Assembly: GCA_927441425.1 (NCBI GenBank)
Contig: CAKMKG010000011.1
Coordinates: 53,472 to 117,471 of the forward strand
From: an uncultured Bacillota bacterium
GTDB lineage: Bacteria; Bacillota; Clostridia; Peptostreptococcales; Anaerovoracaceae
Direction: 5' to 3'
DNA: 64,000 nt
How positions within the stretch are numbered: the stretch's first letter is position 1; the number at the start of each line of letters is the position of its first letter. The position numbers and the translations under genes were made by a program. Below are positions 28,553-39,115 of the stretch, in pieces. The notes beneath the pieces are model-generated. The model was not told where the DNA came from. It made no database searches and worked only from the letters and a program-made list of their open reading frames with translations.

Positions 28553-30988
28553 ATGGTAAAGTATAAAAGAGAGAAAGAGGATCGGTTTTCGGAGTTTATC
28601 ATGAGAAGGCCAATTATTTTTCTTTTTCTTTTTTTTGCATTCGGAATTGCGCTGGAGTATCAGCTGATGCTTGCCCCATTCCATTTTTGGATATTAACAG
28701 GGATTCTTTCCGCTGTCTGTTTCTTGTCCAAGATAGTAGGCTGGCAGACGGGCAGAGTAGAGATTATCTGTCTTTTTTTAGTGGCCATGCTGATGGGCAG
28801 TCTGTATTTTTATCTGGCGGAGCATCATCAGGATCCTTTGGAAGCGGCGGAGGGGAAATACTGCACAGTGAAAGGACGTATCATCACCGTCCAAATCAAA
28901 GACGATACTTCATACAAAATGCTAATCACAACGCAGAGTGGAAGAAAACGGCTGGTACAGGTAAAAGGATTCATGGAACACCCCGCGGATTCAATCGGAA
29001 AATGGGCTGTAATCAAAGGAAAAGTCACGCTGCCATCGGAGCAGCGAAATCCCGGACTGTTCGATTACCGCCTATATTTGAAAACAAAAGGAGTAAGGGT
29101 GATTCTGCAAAGCGATTACTCACAGATCGTAATAGAGCAGAGAAATGCATCTGCTCTATTCTCATCCTTAGCTCGTTTAAAATATGGCTTTCAGAACAAG
29201 CTGAAAGCTGCGGTGGCGCCGGAAGCCTTTGGACTGATGGTTGGGATGCTGTTCGGTGATCGCAGTTTCATTGGTGACGACACCTACGAAGTCTTTCAGA
29301 AGAATGGAATCGCTCACATTTTGAGTGTCTCGGGCATCCATGTCGGCATTGTCTACCTGTTTATCAGCCGGCTGTTCGGCAATCGGAAGACCCGGACCTT
29401 TTATGTGTTTGTCGCACTTATTCTTTTTTCTTACGCTGCATTGTCCGAGTTTTCACCCTCTGTTGTGCGGGCGGTTGTTATGATTTATATTCATATGTTT
29501 TCAAAGGTATCATACCGACGGTATGATTTTATTTCCTGTACCGCTACCAGTGCATTGGGAATGCTGCTTCTCAATCCGTTCTATCTCTTCAATACTGGTT
29601 TTCAGCTCTCCTTTATGGCAGTGTTCTGTCTTGCCGCTATGCTTCCCTGGATGAATCGGAAGCTTGCGCGCATGGAGGAAAGGGGAAAAAGCGAACGGAT
29701 CACGGCAGGCCTTCGTTATCTTTCGCCGCTGCTTATCATACAGGGGGGAATGGCACCGATGACTGCATATCTGTTCAATTACTTTTCCATCACCGCCTTT
29801 TTCATAAATATCCCCATTATTGCAATAGCGGGCCTAATCATCCCTTTGGGTATCTGCCTGATCCCGATCTCTTTTCTTGGAGGACCTCTCTTTGGAGTAG
29901 GTGCAGGAGCGGCGGAATTACTGATTCGTATCATGCTTTGGCTTAACGAGCTATTCTTTTTTCCGGGAATCGGTTTTTTTAATGTGGTAAGTCCATCAAT
30001 TCTGTTCCTGTTAATCTTTTATGGTTTTTTCTTTTTTCTTTCTTCCGAATTTTTTCGCATTTTATATCAGAGAAAGCGAAAGAAAGCCATTCCAGTCTAT
30101 TGCGTCCTGATCTTGATCTTTTCCTTGTTGATTTCTATGACAGTCGATAATGGATACCATGATGCAGAACTCATATTCTTGGACGTAGGACAGGGCGACT
30201 GTCTTCACATTCGGACGCCCGAGGGCAGGAATATTCTCATTGACGGGGGAGGCAGTCAGCATTACAAGGTGGGAGAGAAAATCTTGTTTCCATATCTGTT
30301 GAAAAACGGAGTGAAGTCCATCGATCTTGCCATTGTGACGCATTTGCATGATGATCATTATCTGGGCATAAAAGAGCTTGCCGGAAAGATGGAAATTAAA
30401 AAGCTTGGAATTTATGATGCGAACCGACTTAGAGAAAAGGAGCTTCTGGACGATACCGGACTAAAAAGCGAAAATCTGCTCTATCTTGCCGAAGGAGACC
30501 GAATCCGAATGGAAAAGGATATATGGATCGATGTACTCTATCCGGAAGAAAAATCAGCTGAGGACTATATGGCTATTATTATGAACGAGGAGGAGGAGAA
30601 TAACAGCTGCCTTTTCATGAAGGTTTATTATAAAGGGCTTACTGTCATGATGACCGGTGATATTGGTATGGAAGGGGAAGAAGAAATTATGGATTACTAT
30701 CATAATGATCCGAAAATACTGGATGTGGATGTGTTAAAAGTTGGCCATCACGGAAGCAAGTATTCAACGGGGAATCAGTTTCTCGAAGCGGTAAACCCGA
30801 AAATAGCCGTATTTCAAGTAGGGAAAAATAATTTTGGGCATCCTCATCCATCGGTCATTGAAAAATGTACAGAAAAAGGTATAATGATTCATAGAAACGA
30901 TTTCGATGGAGCAATCATTCTTACAGAAGAGGGGCGACAATGGCATACAAAAGTTCTGCTGCAGGGGAACATGCATATAAAAGAATAG
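28553..30988 (+). CDS. comEC: ComEC/Rec2-type DNA internalisation protein
   Basis: Competence domain (HILSVSGIHVGIVY) plus metallo-beta-lactamase domain (DVGQGDCLHIRTPEG, THLHDDHYLGI). Confidence 0.9.
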   Translation: MVKYKREKEDRFSEFIMRRPIIFLFLFFAFGIALEYQLMLAPFHFWILTGILSAVCFLSKIVGWQTGRVEIICLFLVAMLMGSLYFYLAEHHQDPLEAAEGKYCTVKGRIITVQIKDDTSYKMLITTQSGRKRLVQVKGFMEHPADSIGKWAVIKGKVTLPSEQRNPGLFDYRLYLKTKGVRVILQSDYSQIVIEQRNASALFSSLARLKYGFQNKLKAAVAPEAFGLMVGMLFGDRSFIGDDTYEVFQKNGIAHILSVSGIHVGIVYLFISRLFGNRKTRTFYVFVALILFSYAALSEFSPSVVRAVVMIYIHMFSKVSYRRYDFISCTATSALGMLLLNPFYLFNTGFQLSFMAVFCLAAMLPWMNRKLARMEERGKSERITAGLRYLSPLLIIQGGMAPMTAYLFNYFSITAFFINIPIIAIAGLIIPLGICLIPISFLGGPLFGVGAGAAELLIRIMLWLNELFFFPGIGFFNVVSPSILFLLIFYGFFFFLSSEFFRILYQRKRKKAIPVYCVLILIFSLLISMTVDNGYHDAELIFLDVGQGDCLHIRTPEGRNILIDGGGSQHYKVGEKILFPYLLKNGVKSIDLAIVTHLHDDHYLGIKELAGKMEIKKLGIYDANRLREKELLDDTGLKSENLLYLAEGDRIRMEKDIWIDVLYPEEKSAEDYMAIIMNEEEENNSCLFMKVYYKGLTVMMTGDIGMEGEEEIMDYYHNDPKILDVDVLKVGHHGSKYSTGNQFLEAVNPKIAVFQVGKNNFGHPHPSVIEKCTEKGIMIHRNDFDGAIILTEEGRQWHTKVLLQGNMHIKE

Positions 30989-30996
30989 ATAAGGAT

Positions 30997-31995
30997 ATGA
31001 AGAGCAACAATGTAAAGAATCTGTTGCTTTTATTCGGCAGAGAAGATTTTCTGATTCACTGGGTTGTTGACACACTGGGAAAGAAGTATGTGAATGAGGC
31101 ATGCCGGGATATGGACTTTTCCCGACTGGACGGTACCGCTGTCACTTTCGAGCAGATCAGAAATGACTGTGAAACTTTGCCTTTCCTTTCCGAGCGGCGG
31201 GTAGTACTGATCTCAGATTTCAAGCTGATCGAGGGTGGAAAAACCAAAGGAATGGACGAGGAAGGGGAAAAGCTGCTGGCAGAGTATCTAAAAACCATTC
31301 CGGGAAACTGTATGCTGATCATCACAGCCTCTGGTGCGGATAAAAGAAAAAAGATATTCAAGAGCATCACCGAATACGGCGGTATTTATGAATTTGGAGA
31401 ACTGGATGAAAAGTCCTTAAAATCATATATTGAAAAGAGATTTAAAGAAGCGGGCAAGACGGCCAGACCAACTGTAATTGCAGAACTGATTGCAGCTTCG
31501 GGATATTACGATAAAGACACAGATTACACCTTATACAACCTGGAGAACGACATTAAGAAGGCCATCGCTTACAATGAAGGTACTGAAATCGGAATGGACA
31601 CGGTGGAGAACACTGTTTCCGGAAATATGGATACCAACGTCTTTGCCATGATCGACTCCCTCGGGAGAGACCGGAAGGACGAAGCCTATCAGATGCTCCA
31701 TAACCTACTGGTTTCCGGTGAGCAGGTATACAAGCTTCTGGCTTTGCTTTGCTCCAATTTTGAGATCATCCTGTCGGTTAAGGAAATGAAGGAGGAAGGG
31801 AAATCTTTCTCAGAAATGAAGGATATCTTGGGTATCCACGAATTCCGGATTAAAAAAGCGGCTTCCTTTGCGGAAAAATACACGCCTGCTCATCTGCGGA
31901 AAATTCTGCAGAAGACCTATGAAATCGATAAGAACATCAAGACAGGCCTTATGGAGTCTTCCTTAGCGCTTGAACTGTTTATAGCAGAGATATAA
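30997..31995 (+). CDS. holA: DNA polymerase III delta subunit
   Basis: LLLFGREDFLIHWVVD..., FLSERRVVLISDFKL; location after comEC is typical; ORF track start 30940 overlaps comEC. Confidence 0.82.
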   Translation: MKSNNVKNLLLLFGREDFLIHWVVDTLGKKYVNEACRDMDFSRLDGTAVTFEQIRNDCETLPFLSERRVVLISDFKLIEGGKTKGMDEEGEKLLAEYLKTIPGNCMLIITASGADKRKKIFKSITEYGGIYEFGELDEKSLKSYIEKRFKEAGKTARPTVIAELIAASGYYDKDTDYTLYNLENDIKKAIAYNEGTEIGMDTVENTVSGNMDTNVFAMIDSLGRDRKDEAYQMLHNLLVSGEQVYKLLALLCSNFEIILSVKEMKEEGKSFSEMKDILGIHEFRIKKAASFAEKYTPAHLRKILQKTYEIDKNIKTGLMESSLALELFIAEI

Positions 31996-32052
31996 GCTGA
32001 ACTGTAACCGTGAATCGGACGCTATGGCTTGGAATATAAGCGGAGAGAATGA

Positions 32053-32949
32053 ATGACAAAACAAATGAGAGCAGATATTATGCTGGTGATGGTAACCCTT
32101 TTTTGGGGTATATCCTACTGGCTCATCGATATAAGCCTTGCAGAGGTTGAGCCATTTACATTAAATGCATTACGGTTTTTGATCGCCTTTTTTGCAGCAG
32201 TTATATTTGCCTTTCCAAAACTGAAAACGGTAAACAAAACAACCTTACAATATAGTGCGGTGATAGGGTTTGTGCTTCTTTTTGTATATATCGGCGCTAC
32301 CTTTGGGGTTAAGCATACCTCCTTATCCAATGCGGGCTTTCTTTGTGCCTTGACGGTAGTCATCACTCCGATTCTGGCCTTTGTCATACTGAAACAGAAA
32401 CCGGAAAAGAAGCTGTCGGTTGTGGTTGTCCTATGTCTCATCGGAATTGCGCTGCTTACACTGAAAGAGAATTTAAAGCCTGCCTTGGGAGACCTCTTCT
32501 GCATTATGGCAGCATTTGCCTATGCAGTTGATTTGCTGTTGACAGAAATCGCAGTCAATAAGGAAGAGGTCAATGCATTCCAGTTAGGCGTGTTCCAGCT
32601 GGGATTCACCGGATTGTTCAATTTATTTCTCTCGTTTATTACTGAAACACCAACATTGCCCCACTCTACAAATACTTGGGCAGCAGTGTTATTCCTTTCC
32701 ATTTTCTGCACGGGGCTGGCATTTATTGCTCAGGCGTTAGCACAGCAATACACCAGCGCATCTCATGTGGGAGTCATTTTTTCGCTGGAACCGGTATTTG
32801 CCGGAATTGTCGCATTTTTTCTGGCAGGGGAAATTCTTTCTGGCCGGGCGTATGTCGGCGCGGCGCTGCTGGTATCCAGTTTGTTTATCATGGAACTGGA
32901 TATTAAGAAGCTTGTAACTGGTTTCGCAAAACTCATTCAAGAGAAATGA
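32053..32949 (+). CDS. EamA/DMT-family transporter
   Basis: Ten TM duplicated EamA architecture, SLEPVFAGIVAFFLAGEILSGRAYVGAALL. Confidence 0.85.
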   Translation: MTKQMRADIMLVMVTLFWGISYWLIDISLAEVEPFTLNALRFLIAFFAAVIFAFPKLKTVNKTTLQYSAVIGFVLLFVYIGATFGVKHTSLSNAGFLCALTVVITPILAFVILKQKPEKKLSVVVVLCLIGIALLTLKENLKPALGDLFCIMAAFAYAVDLLLTEIAVNKEEVNAFQLGVFQLGFTGLFNLFLSFITETPTLPHSTNTWAAVLFLSIFCTGLAFIAQALAQQYTSASHVGVIFSLEPVFAGIVAFFLAGEILSGRAYVGAALLVSSLFIMELDIKKLVTGFAKLIQEK

Positions 32950-33120
32950 AAGATTTTGGAAAAAACTGAATATTGGAACTTCTGGTTTTTCAGCTAAAAA
33001 ACGACGTTTAACCTTTGAAACAGCTTGTGTTATGAAAGGTTTTTTGTTATATTGGAGTTGTTGTATGTAATTGAAAAGGAGACCAATAAAACCGAATTAG
33101 TATTATGGGAGGAAAAAATT

Positions 33121-33639
33121 ATGACATGTAAAAACAGTGATTGCCAATGTAATTGCAATACACCTGACTTTACAGAACTTGCTCCGGTTATGGAAAAGTA
33201 CGCGAAAACACCTGGCAGCTTGATAACAATTTTACAAAAAGCCCAGGATATTTATGGATATTTGTCCATGGACGCGATCAACTACATTTCTGAACAGACA
33301 GGGATCAAGCCTGCAAAGATTTACGGCGTTGCGACATTCTATTCTCAGTTCAGACTGAAGCCCATCGGCAAGTATCTCATCATGCTATGCAAGGGAACGG
33401 CTTGCCATGTAAACGGTGCGGATATGATAGAGGAAGCAATCAGTGAGGAATTAAATATCAAGGATGGAGAAACAACAGAGGATGGACTCTTTACTCTGAA
33501 CAACGTAGCCTGTCTGGGCTGCTGCAGTCTTGCTCCGGTCATGATGATCAAGAGCGCTTCCAGCGATGAGACGTATGGTAATTTAACAAAGGATAGCGCA
33601 AAGAAGGCTCTGAGTGAAATCAGACAGAGAGAGGCGTAG
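33121..33639 (+). CDS. NuoE-like [2Fe-2S] subunit of a flavin-based electron-bifurcating complex
   Basis: VATFYSQFRLKPIGKYLIMLCKGTACHVNGAD and CLGCCSLAPVMMI. Confidence 0.88.
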   Translation: MTCKNSDCQCNCNTPDFTELAPVMEKYAKTPGSLITILQKAQDIYGYLSMDAINYISEQTGIKPAKIYGVATFYSQFRLKPIGKYLIMLCKGTACHVNGADMIEEAISEELNIKDGETTEDGLFTLNNVACLGCCSLAPVMMIKSASSDETYGNLTKDSAKKALSEIRQREA

Positions 33640-33654
33640 GGGGTGAAAAATAGT

Positions 33655-35403
33655 ATGAAGGTTGTTGTAGGACAGGGAAGCTGCGGAGTAGCTTCTGGTG
33701 CTAAGAAAACTGCTGCAGAATTTGAAAAGCAGATCAAAGAAAAAGGCCTGAATATTTCAGTTGATTTGACCGGATGTGTCGGGAATTGCTATTTGGAACC
33801 GATCGTTGACGTATATGATGACAAGGGCGGCTTAACCAGATATGTAAAAGTTCAGCCCGATAAAGTAACGGAAATCGTTGAGAAGCACCTGATAGGCGGA
33901 GCAGTTGCAGCAGATCAGGAAATTTCCGTGGTTGACAAAACATTTATCGACAAACAGGAGAGAATCGTACTAAGAAACTGTGGATTGATCAATCCGGAAA
34001 ATATCGATGAGTACATAGCTACAGGAGGATATGAAGCAACGAAAAAGGTTGTAACTTCCATGTCACCTGATGAAGTAATCGAAGAAATAAAAGTATCCGG
34101 TTTGAGAGGACGCGGTGGCGCCGGCTTTCCGACGTGGTTCAAATGGAATGCTGCAAAGGCTTCCCCTGGAAAAGAAAAGTATATGGTATGTAATGCCGAT
34201 GAAGGAGATCCGGGCGCATTCATGGACAGAAGCGTACTGGAGGGTGACCCTCATTCCCTCATCGAAGGAATGATCATCGGCGGATTCGCCATGGGCGCTA
34301 CAGAGGGTGTTATTTACGTTCGTGCGGAATATCCCCTTGCGATTCACCGGCTTGAGATCGCAATGGCTCAGGCCAGAGAGAAAGGCCTCCTTGGCAAGAA
34401 TCTGTTCGGTACAGATTTCAGCTTTGATCTCAGAATCAAAGCGGGAGCCGGCGCTTTCGTATGTGGGGAAGAAACTGCCTTGATCGCTTCTCTGGAAGGA
34501 GAAAGAGGCATGCCTAGACTGAAGCCTCCTTTCCCTGCGCAGAAGGGATATTGGCAGAAACCAACCAATATCAATAATGTAGAAACATTTGCCAACGTAC
34601 CTTGGATCATCTCCAATGGCGGAGAAGCTTTTGGTGCATTTGGAACTCCACAAAGCAAGGGTACCAAGGTATTCGCTCTGGCAGGAAAGATCAAGAAGGG
34701 TGGACTCGTCGAGGTTCCAATGGGATTGCCTCTTAAGGATGTTATCTACGGTATCGGTGACGGTATTAAGAATGATATACCATTCAAAGCCGTTCAGATG
34801 GGTGGACCATCCGGTGGATGTATTCCGGCTTCATTGATCGATACCCCGGTAGATTATGAAAACATCAATAAAACAGGGGCTATCGTAGGCTCTGGCGGTA
34901 TGATCGTTATGGATGAAACGACCTGCATGGTAGATATGGCTCGATATTTCCTCGATTTCACGAGAAAAGAGTCCTGCGGTAAGTGTAACTACTGTCGTGT
35001 CGGAACAAAGAGAATGCTTGAGATTCTGGAACGCATCACAAGTGGAGAAGGAAAAGATGGAGACATCGAGCTTCTGGAAGAGCTTGCAATGAAAATCAAG
35101 GATGGTTCCATGTGCGGCTTGGGTCAGACAGCACCAAATCCTGTACTTACTACGATCAAATACTTCAGAAATGAATACGAGGATCATATTTATAATAAGA
35201 AGTGTACTGCTCACTCATGTAAACCGTTATTAACTTTTACCATTAACGAAAAATGTACAGGATGTACGCTCTGTTCCAGAAAATGTCCTGTTGACGCGAT
35301 TAAGGGTGAATTGAAGAAACATCATGAAATCGATCAGAACATTTGCATCAAGTGCGGAAAATGCGAGGAAACTTGCAGATTCAACGCGATCATCAGAGAC
35401 TAA
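33655..35403 (+). CDS. NuoF-like NADH/FMN subunit with C-terminal 2[4Fe-4S] domain
   Basis: RGRGGAGFPTWFKW, CNADEGDPGAFMDRSVLEGDPH, ESCGKCNYCRVGTKRM, C-terminal CTGCTLCSRKCP/CIKCGKCEETC. Confidence 0.9.
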   Translation: MKVVVGQGSCGVASGAKKTAAEFEKQIKEKGLNISVDLTGCVGNCYLEPIVDVYDDKGGLTRYVKVQPDKVTEIVEKHLIGGAVAADQEISVVDKTFIDKQERIVLRNCGLINPENIDEYIATGGYEATKKVVTSMSPDEVIEEIKVSGLRGRGGAGFPTWFKWNAAKASPGKEKYMVCNADEGDPGAFMDRSVLEGDPHSLIEGMIIGGFAMGATEGVIYVRAEYPLAIHRLEIAMAQAREKGLLGKNLFGTDFSFDLRIKAGAGAFVCGEETALIASLEGERGMPRLKPPFPAQKGYWQKPTNINNVETFANVPWIISNGGEAFGAFGTPQSKGTKVFALAGKIKKGGLVEVPMGLPLKDVIYGIGDGIKNDIPFKAVQMGGPSGGCIPASLIDTPVDYENINKTGAIVGSGGMIVMDETTCMVDMARYFLDFTRKESCGKCNYCRVGTKRMLEILERITSGEGKDGDIELLEELAMKIKDGSMCGLGQTAPNPVLTTIKYFRNEYEDHIYNKKCTAHSCKPLLTFTINEKCTGCTLCSRKCPVDAIKGELKKHHEIDQNICIKCGKCEETCRFNAIIRD

Positions 35404-35422
35404 GGGAGAGAGGTGAAGAAAG

Positions 35423-38400
35423 ATGAAAAAATTTAGATTAAATATCGACGGAAAAGAAGTTTTCGGCCTTCCGGGTCAAACGATCCTGGACGTTGCAAAA
35501 GAAAATGATATCTACATCCCAACTCTCTGCTTTGATGAACGAACAGAAATCTATGGTTCCTGCGGAATCTGCGTAGTAGAAGTGGAAGGCAACCCTAAAA
35601 TGGTGAAGGCCTGTGCTACAGAAATCGCTCCGAACATGATCATTAAAACCACGACTGAGAGAGTAAAGGAATCCAGGAAAACAAATCTTGAGCTTCTGCT
35701 ATCCAACCATGTTGGAGACTGCAGACCTCCGTGCGTATTGGCATGTCCGGGGCAGACTGACTGCCAGGGATATGTTGGATTGATCGCAAACGGGGAATTT
35801 GAGAAAGCCATAGAATTGATCAAGAATAAGATTCCGCTTCCCGGATCAATCGGAAGAGTATGTCCACATCCCTGCGAAGACAACTGCAGAAGAAAACTCA
35901 TCGATGAACCGATTTCAATCGCTTGGTTGAAGCGATTTGCATCCGATATGGACTTGTCCGGTGATGATCCATTCATGCCGGATATGGCTCCTGCTACCGG
36001 AAAATCAGTTGCGGTAATCGGTGGAGGCCCGATGGGTCTTTCTGCAGCGTACTTCCTCAAAATCATGGGACATGATGTTACAATCTTTGAAGCAATGCCG
36101 AAACTTGGTGGTATGCTGAGATATGGTATTCCTGAATACCGACTTCCAAAGGAAGTATTGGATGAAGAAATTTACCTCATCGAAAAGATGGGCGTGACAT
36201 TGATGCCGAATACAAAGATTGGTGCAGACCTTTCCTTTGATTCCATCAAAAAAGACTTTGATGCAGTGCTTGTCGGAATCGGCGCTTGGGTTTCCACCGG
36301 AGTGGGATGCAAGGGCGAAGATGCAGACGGCGTCATCGGCGGGATCGACTTCCTCCGAAAAGTTGTTCGAAATGAAGAAATCAAGCTTGGTGAAAATGTT
36401 GCGATCGTTGGAGGCGGTAATACCGCCATGGACGCTTGCAGAACGGCAGTAAGACTTGGTGCGAATAAAGTCTACAATATATACAGACGTACAAAAGACG
36501 AAATGCCCGCTGACATGGTAGAAATCGTGGAAGCAGATGAAGAAGGTGTTATCTTCAAGAATCTGACGAATCCGATCGAAGTGATCAAGGATGCAAACGG
36601 ACATGTGAAACAAGTTCTGCTTCAGGTTATGGAGCTTGGTGAACCGGATGCAAGCGGAAGAAGAGCACCTAGGCCAATCGAAGGAAAAACAGAAACAATC
36701 GATGTTGATACGGTAATCTTGGCAATCGGTCAGGCAGTGGATCCAAAGGGCTTTGAAGGGCTAGACCTTACTAAGAAGAAGGGCATAGCATATGATCCGG
36801 AGACATTCATGACCAGCATGGAAGGCGTATTTGCAGGTGGAGACTGCGGAAATGATAAGATTTCCATCGCAATCGAAGCAATAGCAGACGCAAAGAAGGC
36901 TTCTAATATCATCGATGCATACCTGGCAGGTGAAACCATCAAGTACGAAAAGGCTTACTCTGTTGAAAGACACGACATCACAGAAAAGACCTTCGAAGAT
37001 CGGGAAAGAGAATGCAGACCGAAGATGGATCATCTGCATGCAGAAGAAAGAAGCGACAACTTTACGGAAGTCGTATTCGGCTATGACGAAGATCAGGCGA
37101 TGGCGGATGCCAATCGTTGTCTGGAATGCGGATGCCATGATTATTTTGAATGTAAGCTCATCGACTTTGCAAATGAATATAATGTAAAACCGGAGCGCTT
37201 TGCTGGAGACGTAAATAAGATCGAGTTTGAAGACAACCATCCGTTTATCGTGAGAGATCCGAACAAGTGTATCCTTTGCGGATTGTGTGTTCGTGTCTGC
37301 GATGAAGTTATGGGCGTAGGAGCTCTGGGTTTGGTGGACAGAGGCTTTGACACCGTTGTGAAGCCAACCTTGGAAAAACCGCTGATTGAATCCGGATGTG
37401 TATCCTGCGGTCAATGCGTCAGTGTATGCCCAACCGGTGCATTAGGGGAAAGACTTACGATTGCAAAATCTGTTCCTCTGGATACCGAAGAGACAGATAC
37501 AACCTGTTCCTACTGTTCTGTTGGCTGCAGCCTGCACCTCGAAACCTACGGTGATATGTTGATCAAGGCTGTACCTGATAAGGAAGGTGCAGTCAACAAA
37601 GGGCTTCTCTGCGGAAAAGGCAAATTTGGATTTGACTGTTCTGAGCTGGAAGGCAAACTGCTGGATCCGATGATCAAGAAGGAACATGGGCTTGAAGAAG
37701 TAGACTATCATGAAGCATTTGTACTGACTGCAAAGAAGGCCCAGTCCATCGCAGCCAAGTATGGCAAGGATGCGGTAGCAGTAGCGGTTTCCGACAGATA
37801 TACAAACGAAGAAGCCTATGCGATCAAGAAGTTTGCAGACACCATCGGCGCCAAGACGCTTTGCTTCAATAACAGAGAAAACGGTTTGGCCAAGGTATTG
37901 GGCTTCGATGCTTCTCCAAACACCATTGATGAGCTTCTTGCAACAGAAGTGATCCTGGTTACCGGGTTTAACGCTGTGCTTAATCCGGTTATTCAGATAA
38001 AACTTAAGCAGGCTGCGGAAGCCGGCGCCAAGGTAGTTCTGATCAATCCTGTGGGATATGAACAGCACTTCGAATTCGCTGCCAAGGTTCTTTATGTCAA
38101 GAATGACGTCAGCTTCCTGAAAGAAATAGGGAAAGCACTTCTGGATATGGGTAAGGCCTCAAAGGCTGAGGGCTTTGATGAGTTCGCTGCCAGCCTCTCA
38201 AAGGTTACGGTAAGCGATACTGCAAAAGATGTTGCCGCATTGTATGGAAACGCCAAGAAAGCGATGATCGTACTTCAGCAGAATTTCGTAACCACAGATG
38301 CTGCTGCCCTGATTGCTGATATCGCTGTTGTTTCCGGACATATCGGAAGCCCGCGAGATGGTATTCTGTTGGTTAAGGCAAAGAACAACAGCCAGGGCCT

Positions 38401-38917
38401 CATCGATCTTGGTATTAGAGCCGGAGCGGAAGCAATGGATGGTGTGAAAGCACTTCTGATATTCGGAGAGGATGTGAAGGCAGACCTAACCGGTTTGGAA
38501 TTCCTGATGGTTTCCGATACCCATATGACCGAGACGGCAAAGAAAGCCGATGTCATCATTCCGGGTACTGCGTTTGCGTCAACTGAAGGAACCTATACCA
38601 ATACGGAAAGAAGATTGCAGCCGGTTCGCCAAGCAGTGAATGAAGAAGTATCCTTCAGCAACTGGGAAATCGCGGCAGAGCTTGCCCATGTATTTGAAGT
38701 GGAAATGCCATTTGACGACACCTATGATATTTCCGTGGAAATGGATGACCTTTTATACAAATATAAATATGCGGAAATCGGAGAAATCTTAGGAGGCGTA
38801 CTTGTCCCTGAAAAAACAGCATTACAGACTGTAGGAGATGTGGAATTTGTAAATCCGATGGATTCAACCGACAATCTGATGAATGTGATCTCACAAAGAT
38901 TGCCAAAACCTGTATAA
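35423..38917 (+). CDS. Composite NuoG-like subunit with embedded NfnB/GltD-like FAD-NAD(P) oxidoreductase module (Sporomusa-type Nfn/Stn-like)
   Basis: 1164 aa: [2Fe-2S] (CGICVVEVEG), GltD-type Cys cluster and FAD/NAD(P) domain (VAVIGGGPMGLSAAYFLKIMGHDVTIFEA; VAIVGGGNTAMDACRTAVRLGA), ferredoxin domain, truncated molybdopterin-oxidoreductase-like C-terminus. Confidence 0.85.
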   Translation: MKKFRLNIDGKEVFGLPGQTILDVAKENDIYIPTLCFDERTEIYGSCGICVVEVEGNPKMVKACATEIAPNMIIKTTTERVKESRKTNLELLLSNHVGDCRPPCVLACPGQTDCQGYVGLIANGEFEKAIELIKNKIPLPGSIGRVCPHPCEDNCRRKLIDEPISIAWLKRFASDMDLSGDDPFMPDMAPATGKSVAVIGGGPMGLSAAYFLKIMGHDVTIFEAMPKLGGMLRYGIPEYRLPKEVLDEEIYLIEKMGVTLMPNTKIGADLSFDSIKKDFDAVLVGIGAWVSTGVGCKGEDADGVIGGIDFLRKVVRNEEIKLGENVAIVGGGNTAMDACRTAVRLGANKVYNIYRRTKDEMPADMVEIVEADEEGVIFKNLTNPIEVIKDANGHVKQVLLQVMELGEPDASGRRAPRPIEGKTETIDVDTVILAIGQAVDPKGFEGLDLTKKKGIAYDPETFMTSMEGVFAGGDCGNDKISIAIEAIADAKKASNIIDAYLAGETIKYEKAYSVERHDITEKTFEDRERECRPKMDHLHAEERSDNFTEVVFGYDEDQAMADANRCLECGCHDYFECKLIDFANEYNVKPERFAGDVNKIEFEDNHPFIVRDPNKCILCGLCVRVCDEVMGVGALGLVDRGFDTVVKPTLEKPLIESGCVSCGQCVSVCPTGALGERLTIAKSVPLDTEETDTTCSYCSVGCSLHLETYGDMLIKAVPDKEGAVNKGLLCGKGKFGFDCSELEGKLLDPMIKKEHGLEEVDYHEAFVLTAKKAQSIAAKYGKDAVAVAVSDRYTNEEAYAIKKFADTIGAKTLCFNNRENGLAKVLGFDASPNTIDELLATEVILVTGFNAVLNPVIQIKLKQAAEAGAKVVLINPVGYEQHFEFAAKVLYVKNDVSFLKEIGKALLDMGKASKAEGFDEFAASLSKVTVSDTAKDVAALYGNAKKAMIVLQQNFVTTDAAALIADIAVVSGHIGSPRDGILLVKAKNNSQGLIDLGIRAGAEAMDGVKALLIFGEDVKADLTGLEFLMVSDTHMTETAKKADVIIPGTAFASTEGTYTNTERRLQPVRQAVNEEVSFSNWEIAAELAHVFEVEMPFDDTYDISVEMDDLLYKYKYAEIGEILGGVLVPEKTALQTVGDVEFVNPMDSTDNLMNVISQRLPKPV

Positions 38918-38927
38918 AAAACAACAT

Positions 38928-38965
38928 AAGAACAGAGGTTATTCAATGTGAGTAACCTCTGTTTT
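38928..38965 (+). terminator. Intrinsic terminator
   Basis: aacagaggttattcaatgtgagtaacctctgttttt. Confidence 0.75.
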
Positions 38966-39072
38966 TCTGCTTTATTGTGTTTTCGCATTTAGAATTAGGA
39001 AATAGTTTGATTCAAATATAACAAACTTTGGGTTCTCATATGTAACCTTCCTTACACTTAATTCAGTAGATT

Positions 39073-39093
39073 GAAATTGTCAGTCAATTCACG
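39073..39093. promoter_or_regulatory. Putative regulator site, copy 1 (GAAATTGTCAGTCAATTCACG)
   Basis: Near-identical to 42854-42874 and placed exactly 22 nt upstream of the -35 in both cases. Confidence 0.5.
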
Positions 39094-39115
39094 ATGTATA
39101 CATGGATTCTTGATA

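Noticed and set aside
28172-28684. Antisense ORF 28172-28684 opposite the HutP-like gene
   Set aside because: The plus-strand product matches the HutP family; the antisense product has poly-Lys and no recognisable domain.
36005-38927. Numerous long antisense ORFs opposite the 35423-38917 gene and elsewhere (e.g. 36761-37414, 37442-38068)
   Set aside because: Shadow ORFs on the opposite strand of a clearly coding gene; no RBS or family motifs.
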